Positions 33,316 to 37,719 of a DNA stretch of 37,719 bases are shown in pieces. The DNA lies in NCBI GenBank assembly GCA_017469525.1, contig JAFUGG010000069.1:1-37719 (forward strand), read 5' to 3'. The position numbers were made by a program, and so were the translations under genes. The stretch is from Bacteroidaceae bacterium. GTDB lineage: Bacteria; Bacteroidota; Bacteroidia; Bacteroidales; Bacteroidaceae. The notes under the pieces are model-generated. The model had not been told where the DNA came from and did not search any database. It saw only the letters and a list, made by a program, of their open reading frames with translations. How positions within the stretch are numbered: position 1 is the first letter of the stretch; every line of letters starts with the position of its first letter.

Positions 33316-34230
33316 ATGAAACCTACATTATTCCTCCTTGCTGCAGGTATGGGTAGCCGTTATGGCGGCCTGAAGCAGCTCGACACGCTCGGTCCTCAAG
33401 GCCAGAGCATCATGGATTACAGCATATACGACGCTATTCAAGCTGGCTTTGGAAAGGTCGTGTGGGTCATCCGTCACGACTTCGAGGACCAGTTCCGCAC
33501 GCAGATTCTGTCGAAGTATCAGGGCCACATTCCTTGCGAACTGTGCTTCCAGAGCCTCGACGCACTGCCAGAAGGCTTCACAGTACCCGAAGGACGTCAG
33601 AAGCCTTGGGGCACCAACCACGCTGTTATGATGGGTAAAGACGTCATCAAGGAGCCCTTTGCAGTTCTCAACTGCGACGACTTCTACGATCGTGACGCGT
33701 TCCGCGTGATGGCGAAGTTCCTCAGCGAACTCCCCGAAGGCAGCAAAGGCAAGTACGCTATGGTGGGCTTCCGCGTAGATAACACTTTGAGCGAAAGCGG
33801 CACTGTGAGTCGCGGCATCTGCGAAAACGACGAGCAGACGCATCTTCTTACTGGCGTCGTAGAGCGCACGAAGATTGAACGCCACAATGGTGTCGTGCAG
33901 TATCTTGACGAGAACGACGAGTGGGTAAGCATTCCAGACACCACTCCCGTAAGCATGAACTTCTGGGGATTCACGCCGGACTACTTCGAGTACAGCGAAG
34001 ACTTCTTTAAGAAGTTCCTCTCCGACCCGAAGAATCAGGAGAACCTCAAGAGCGAGTTCTTCATTCCTCTGATGGTGGATTACCTCATCAAAACGGGTCA
34101 GGCCACTTGCGAGGTGCTCGACACGACCAGCAAATGGTTTGGCGTGACCTATCCTGAAGACCGTCCTGAGGTTGTGGCAAAGCTTGCTGCTCTCCACGAC
34201 GCAGGTCAGTATCCCGCACAAATGTTCTAA
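33316..34230 (+). CDS. Sugar nucleotidyltransferase family protein
   Basis: The 304-residue protein opens with the nucleotidyltransferase signature LLAAGMGSRYGGLKQLD, whose G-x-G-x-R loop binds the NTP. The metal-binding acidic pair follows in VLNCDDFYDRDAF (about residues 120-122). GTNHAVMMGKD holds the base-binding region. Enzymes of this fold join a sugar-1-phosphate to NTP to give NDP-sugars. This Bacteroidetes branch has no assigned sugar as far as I know. It is flanked by its own terminator and an upstream hairpin, so it is probably monocistronic and not part of the ATPase operon. Confidence 0.9.
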   Translation: MKPTLFLLAAGMGSRYGGLKQLDTLGPQGQSIMDYSIYDAIQAGFGKVVWVIRHDFEDQFRTQILSKYQGHIPCELCFQSLDALPEGFTVPEGRQKPWGTNHAVMMGKDVIKEPFAVLNCDDFYDRDAFRVMAKFLSELPEGSKGKYAMVGFRVDNTLSESGTVSRGICENDEQTHLLTGVVERTKIERHNGVVQYLDENDEWVSIPDTTPVSMNFWGFTPDYFEYSEDFFKKFLSDPKNQENLKSEFFIPLMVDYLIKTGQATCEVLDTTSKWFGVTYPEDRPEVVAKLAALHDAGQYPAQMF

Positions 34231-34241
34231 TAACAAACTCG

Positions 34242-34278
34242 GCCTCACTCTCTTTTGGAGGGTGAGGCTATTTATTTC
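34242..34278 (+). terminator. Intrinsic terminator after the nucleotidyltransferase
   Basis: An 11-bp stem with one mismatch (GCCTCACTCTC at 34242-34252 with GAGGGTGAGGC at 34258-34268) is followed by TATTTATTTC. The next gene starts just after it. Confidence 0.88.
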
Positions 34279-34283
34279 TGCTC

Positions 34284-35576
34284 ATGAAACGCTTTGCCTT
34301 TACCTTCATACTGTCTCTGTTTGCCTTGATGACTGTGGCACAGAGCATTTCGGACGACACGCGTCGTATCCGCGAAGAGTTCCAAGACCGCAAGTTCGGC
34401 ATTTTCCTTCATTGGGGCATCTATTCCATGTTGGCCGACGGAGAATGGGTGATGCACAATCGTCACCTTGACCGAGGCGAGTACGCTAAGCTTGCTGGAG
34501 GCTTCTACCCTTCCCTCTTCGACGCTCGCGAATGGACAAAGCTCTTCAAGGAGGCTGGCGCTCAGTACGTCACCTTTACCAGCAGGCACCATGATGGCTT
34601 TTCGATGTGGGCAACGAAGGCAAGCCCTTACAACATCATGGATGCCACTCCCTTCAAGCGCGACATCATTGGTGAACTCGCACAGGCTTGCAAGGAACAA
34701 GACCTCAAACTCCATTTCTACTACAGCCACATGGATTGGCAGCGCACGGACTACCCGACGGGAGCTTGCCAGAACTGCCCGCACGACCCTTCAACCACGA
34801 ATTGGGACAGCTATTATGCTTTCATGAATCGTCAGTTGACTGAGCTCCTGACCAATTACGGCCCGATTGGAGCCATCTGGTTCGACGGCATGTGGGACCA
34901 CAAAGAGAAGGAATTCGACTGGCGACTCGAGGAGCAATACGCCCTCATCAAGCGTTTGCAACCCACTTGCCTCATAGGGAACAACCATCATGGCTCGCCT
35001 ATCGGAGTCGAAGACTTTCAGCTCTTTGAGCAAGACCTGCCGGGACAGAACACGGCAGGCTTCTCCGGAGAACAAAAGGTATCACGCCTCCCCCTGGAGA
35101 CATGCATGACGATGAACAACACCTGGGGTTACAGCATTACCGACAGAAACTATAAAGATGGCGACGAACTCATTCGTCGTCTCGTCACGGCGGCAGGTTT
35201 GAATGCCAACTTCCTGCTCAACATCGGTCCGCGTCCTGACGGCAAACTGCCCGACCAAGCAGTCAAGATACTGAAACACATCGGCAGTTTCATGAAAGCC
35301 AACGGCCCAGCCATCTACGGCACTCGTGGCGGATGTATTCCTCCACAAAGTTGGGGCGTCACGACTCAAAAGGAGAACACACTCTATATACATATATTAA
35401 ATAAGGTAGAGGACGGGCAAATCCTCCTTCCACTCACGGAACAAAAGCTCTCGAAGGTCGTAATGTTTGGCGACAACACTAAGTTGAAGTTCAAACGCGA
35501 CAAGGAAGGTTACCGCATCTTCCTGCCCAAATTACCCGAAACCATTGACTGCATCCTTCGGGCAACAATGAAATAA
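34284..35576 (+). CDS. Secreted alpha-L-fucosidase, GH29
   Basis: The 430-residue protein has a signal peptide (MKRFAFTFILSLFALMTVAQ). A (beta/alpha)8 barrel (about 25-345) carries GH29 landmarks: KFGIFLHWGIYS, TFTSRHHDGFSMW, FYYSHMDW, and the nucleophile Asp201 in GAIWFDGMWD. NTWGY and LLNIGPRPDGKL close the barrel. A short beta-sandwich follows (about 350-430). The enzyme removes alpha-linked fucose from glycoconjugates, probably in the periplasm or at the surface. With the GH76 and GH92 enzymes it suggests scavenging of host or yeast glycans. It is not in an obvious PUL. The start lies 16 bases after the terminator stem of the previous gene, and no TAnnTTTG box is obvious. Confidence 0.96.
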   Translation: MKRFAFTFILSLFALMTVAQSISDDTRRIREEFQDRKFGIFLHWGIYSMLADGEWVMHNRHLDRGEYAKLAGGFYPSLFDAREWTKLFKEAGAQYVTFTSRHHDGFSMWATKASPYNIMDATPFKRDIIGELAQACKEQDLKLHFYYSHMDWQRTDYPTGACQNCPHDPSTTNWDSYYAFMNRQLTELLTNYGPIGAIWFDGMWDHKEKEFDWRLEEQYALIKRLQPTCLIGNNHHGSPIGVEDFQLFEQDLPGQNTAGFSGEQKVSRLPLETCMTMNNTWGYSITDRNYKDGDELIRRLVTAAGLNANFLLNIGPRPDGKLPDQAVKILKHIGSFMKANGPAIYGTRGGCIPPQSWGVTTQKENTLYIHILNKVEDGQILLPLTEQKLSKVVMFGDNTKLKFKRDKEGYRIFLPKLPETIDCILRATMK

Positions 35577-35672
35577 AGACCCAGACCCTCCCCAGCCCTC
35601 CCTTAAAGGGAGGGGTTAAAATCCGCAGACAAATGCTTCTCCCCCTTTAAGGGGGAGTTAGAGAGGGTCCTT
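35577..35672. repeat. REPIN-like element D between fucosidase and udk
   Basis: It starts at the first base after the fucosidase stop codon. The left half (35577-35615) and inverted right half (CTCCCCCTTTAAGGGGGAG then TTAGAGAGGGTCC, 35639-35672) flank an AT-rich centre. Confidence 0.92.
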
Positions 35673-35673
35673 A

Positions 35674-35697
35674 AATAGTGACATTAATAGTGACATT
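35674..35697 (+). repeat. 12-bp tandem duplication abutting the udk start codon
   Basis: AATAGTGACATT occurs twice without a gap and ends exactly at the ATG (35698). It forms the whole space between the REPIN-like element and udk, so the ribosome-binding region is duplicated sequence. Confidence 0.9.
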
Positions 35698-36309
35698 ATG
35701 TATATCATCGGCATCGCCGGAGGCACAGGTTCCGGCAAGACAACAGTCGTAAAGAAGATTCTCGAGACGCTCCCCACTGACAGGGTGGCGCTCATTCCAC
35801 AGGATTCCTACTACAACGACACGTCGCACCTCACACCCGAGGAGCGTAAGCGCATCAACTTCGACCACCCCGACGCCTTCGACTGGAAGCTTCTCACCCA
35901 GCAGATACAGGCCTTGCGACAGGGAAAGAGCATCGAGCAGCCCACCTACAGCTACCTGATCAGCAACAGACTGCCCGAGACGGTACACGTCGAGCCATGC
36001 GAAGTCATCATCATCGAAGGCATTATGGCGCTCTGGAAGAAACAGATGCGCGACCTCATGGACTTGAAAATCTTCGTTGATGCCGACCCGGACGAACGAC
36101 TGATCCGCGTCATCCAGCGCGACACGGTTGAGCGCGGACGCACCACACAAATGGTGCTCGACCGCTATCTCGACGTCTTGAAGCCCATGCACGAAGAGTT
36201 CATCGAGCCCACCAAGCGCTATGCCGACCTCATCATCCCGCAAGGCGGCAACAATCAGCAAGCCATTGAGATCATGAGGACCTATATCATACATCGAATC
36301 AAGCCATAA
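35698..36309 (+). CDS. udk: Uridine kinase
   Basis: The 203-residue protein is of standard length. The P-loop GGTGSGKTT is at residues 8-16. PQDSYYND (about 34-41) and FDHPDAFDWKLL hold the conserved aspartate and substrate region. The RDTVERGRT segment (about 140-148) is the lid. The enzyme phosphorylates uridine and cytidine to monophosphates in pyrimidine salvage. REPIN-like elements flank the gene on both sides, D upstream and E directly after the stop codon, and the start codon follows a 12-bp tandem duplication. The promoter is not recognisable; it may be read with the fucosidase or from within the repeat region. Confidence 0.97.
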   Translation: MYIIGIAGGTGSGKTTVVKKILETLPTDRVALIPQDSYYNDTSHLTPEERKRINFDHPDAFDWKLLTQQIQALRQGKSIEQPTYSYLISNRLPETVHVEPCEVIIIEGIMALWKKQMRDLMDLKIFVDADPDERLIRVIQRDTVERGRTTQMVLDRYLDVLKPMHEEFIEPTKRYADLIIPQGGNNQQAIEIMRTYIIHRIKP

Positions 36310-36410
36310 AGACCCCCTCTAACTCCCACGTAAGGGGGAGAACAATTACAGCGTGAATGTTTAATATAACAAGGTTCCTCTCTTTTAAAGGGAGGTTAGG
36401 AAGGGGCTTT
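36310..36410. repeat. REPIN-like element E, overlapping the start of the MltF-like gene
   Basis: The left half (GACCCCCTCTAACTCCCACG... from 36311) begins just after the udk stop. The inverted right half (about 36378-36410) is inside the following coding sequence and encodes LSFKGRLGRGFI. Confidence 0.88.
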
Positions 36411-37541
36411 ATCCTTTTTCTACTCTTTCTCCTTGTCGCTTGTACGGGCAAGCAGGAGAAACTTCCTTCTTCATCCCCCCTTTGGGGCGAAACAGAGGAG
36501 GGGCCTTACGACCTGCACGAGATACAGGCCAGCGGCACGATTATCGCAGGAACCTTGAGTGGTCCGGACACCTACTACGAGTACCACGGCCAGGGAATGG
36601 GCCCGCAATTCATGCTTGCCGAGGCCTTTGCACAAAGCATCGGAGTCGTTGTGCAAATGGAAATCTCGCCAGACACCGCAACATTATTGAAGAGACTCGA
36701 AGCCGGAGAGATTGACTTCATTGCCCTCGAGATGCCGAAATGGCAGACGCGCAAGAACGAATCGCTGCTCAGAGAAGCCATCGACGAGTGGTGGCAGCCA
36801 GAACGCATCAAGCAAATCCAGAGCACAGCCAGCAACACGACATTTACCGTACGACGCCAAATGCGGCCAGTCATGCAGGATGCCGCTCACGGAATCATCT
36901 CTCCGTACGACGATCTCCTTCGCCGTTACAGCTCGACAGCCGGCTGGGATTGGCGACTGCTGGCTGCCATGTGCTATCAGGAGTCAGGCTTCGACCCCAA
37001 TGCCGTCTCGTCGATGGGGGCGATGGGACTCATGCAGTTGATGCCCTTCACAGCCGATGCGATGGGAGTTCCACGGGATAAACGCTTCGACCCAGAGCAG
37101 AACATCGCAGCTTCAGCACGTTACATCAGGAAGGTCAGCCAGTCGTTTTCCGACATCAGGGACGCCGAGGAGCGCATCAAATTTACGTTGGCCGCCTACA
37201 ATGGAGGTGCCGGACACGTTCGAGACGCACAGACTCTGACCCGAAAAGCCGGCAGGAATCATCAGGTTTGGCAGGAAGTGGCGCCCTACATCCTGCGCCT
37301 TGCCGAGCCACAATATTACCGAGACCCAGACATCAAACACGGTTACATGCGCGGAAGCGAGACGGAGGCTTATGTCCGTCTCATCATGAACCGATGGGAC
37401 CAGTATCGTGGCAGTGCCCGTTCTTTCAGCACTGGCAGCACATCAGCCCCAGCCAAGAAGAGCCTTCAGGACGGTCAGTACAAGAGTGTCGTCAAGCCTG
37501 CCGAAGAGTGGGTACCAGAAGATAATCATCATAACCCATAA
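36357..37541 (+). CDS. mltF: Membrane-bound lytic transglycosylase F-like lipoprotein
   Basis: The 394-residue protein has a lipobox (FLLVACTG, Cys29). Residues about 52-165 resemble the periplasmic solute-binding-like regulatory domain of MltF (SGTIIAGTLSGPDTYYEYHG), shorter than in E. coli. Residues about 180-330 form the SLT lysozyme-like domain, with catalytic Glu209 in CYQESGFDP, then GAMGLMQLMP and AAYNGGAGHV. It cleaves peptidoglycan to 1,6-anhydromuropeptides at the envelope. Two REPIN-like halves shape the N-terminus. One gives FKGRLGRG, which is the basic n-region of the signal peptide; the other gives SSPLWGETEEGP (about 39-50) just after the lipid anchor. The C-terminal tail is low-complexity Ser/Thr/Pro. 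The unknown gene at 37554 follows after 12 bp. Confidence 0.93.
   Translation: MFNITRFLSFKGRLGRGFILFLLFLLVACTGKQEKLPSSSPLWGETEEGPYDLHEIQASGTIIAGTLSGPDTYYEYHGQGMGPQFMLAEAFAQSIGVVVQMEISPDTATLLKRLEAGEIDFIALEMPKWQTRKNESLLREAIDEWWQPERIKQIQSTASNTTFTVRRQMRPVMQDAAHGIISPYDDLLRRYSSTAGWDWRLLAAMCYQESGFDPNAVSSMGAMGLMQLMPFTADAMGVPRDKRFDPEQNIAASARYIRKVSQSFSDIRDAEERIKFTLAAYNGGAGHVRDAQTLTRKAGRNHQVWQEVAPYILRLAEPQYYRDPDIKHGYMRGSETEAYVRLIMNRWDQYRGSARSFSTGSTSAPAKKSLQDGQYKSVVKPAEEWVPEDNHHNP
36473..36508. repeat. REPIN-like half element H inside the MltF-like gene
   Basis: CATCCCCCCTTTGGGGCGA followed by AACAGAGGAGGGGCCTT corresponds to a right half of the family. It encodes SSPLWGETEEGP after the lipidation site. 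Confidence 0.8.
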
Positions 37542-37553
37542 CGAACTACCACC

Positions 37554-37719
37554 ATGCCAAGAAAAATCTACACAACCCTGCCGTCAGACTATACCGTCTG
37601 TCTGCACAAAGACTGCCCTGTGGCAGCAACCTGTCTGCATCAGATTGCCTATTCCACGCTGCAAAAGAGCAAGGCAATCCTGAATCTCATCAACCCGGAA
37701 ACATGCACAAAAAGCAGTC
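37554..37719 (+). CDS. Unknown protein, N-terminal part (possibly DUF6078 family)
   Basis: An ATG at 37554, 12 bp after the MltF-like stop, opens a frame with no stop to the window end. It gives 55 residues: MPRKIYTTLPSDYTVCLH, then KDCPVAATCLHQIAY and further. Cysteines at 16, 21 and 27 could bind metal. The pattern (C-L-H-x-x-C-P-x-A-x-x-C) reminds me of the DUF6078 family found beside other genes in Bacteroides and Prevotella, but I cannot confirm this. Short spacing suggests co-transcription with the MltF-like gene. Confidence 0.6.
   Translation, partial: MPRKIYTTLPSDYTVCLHKDCPVAATCLHQIAYSTLQKSKAILNLINPETCTKSS

Overview
The window looks like the chromosome of a Bacteroidales bacterium, most likely Prevotellaceae. 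Four things point there. The protein set is typical of the order (DUF3078 protein, Bacteroidetes-type LptD, PCMD lipoprotein, four-helix-bundle suffix protein, A/V-type ATPase, GH76/GH92/GH29 enzymes). Promoters carry the Bacteroidetes -7 element TAnnTTTG. Purine-rich Shine-Dalgarno sequences are almost absent. Genes are short-spaced and base composition is roughly balanced. I cannot name a species.

Layout. 1-1232: the start of gap (minus, cut by the window edge), a previously uncalled 34-residue lipoprotein, and mscL. 1251-7927: an alpha-mannan/host-glycan patch with a secreted GH76 endo-mannanase-like enzyme, tRNA-Cys with a terminator, and a two-gene minus-strand operon of a large unknown repeat protein followed by a GH92 alpha-mannosidase. 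7928-8749: a gene-free stretch with palindromes. 8750-14576: minus operon yidC - S9 peptidase - MFS transporter, closed by a strong terminator. 14685-16710: DUF3078 beta-barrel and the ribosome-assembly GTPase engB. 17151-24288: lptD, an HD hydrolase, a DUF1846 protein, and a PCMD lipoprotein/outer-membrane barrel pair. 24390-29373: minus operon of four-helix-bundle protein - Wzx-like flippase - acyltransferase/glycosyltransferase fusion - cyclophilin, probably for a surface polysaccharide. 30093-33204: V-type ATPase subunits D, I and K, without E/A/B. 33316-37719: nucleotidyltransferase, GH29 fucosidase, uridine kinase, MltF-like lytic transglycosylase, and the start of an unknown small protein.

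The most striking content is not a classical gene system. A family of palindromic repeats (half-element about 30-35 bp, usually two halves in inverted orientation, REPIN-like) occurs at eight places. It sits between genes and, repeatedly, in frame inside them. Because the palindrome is open in the same frame on both strands, it always adds a SPLKGE/SPFKGE-type peptide: in EngB, the flippase, ATPase subunit I, MltF, the end of the S9 peptidase, and exactly at the junction of the acyltransferase/glycosyltransferase fusion. A second layer is a set of short arrays of about four 7-bp units. Their unit sequence differs at each site but the period is constant, and they lie at gene ends and sometimes inside genes. 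A third is a set of intergenic modules made of a small repeat array followed by a conserved tail of about 57 nt (8312 and 29692).

Other points of note are a complete Na+-site residue set in the ATPase rotor subunit K, the D-I-K operon split from the catalytic genes with its own promoter, and the 817-residue A-B-A-B-A repeat protein paired with the mannosidase.
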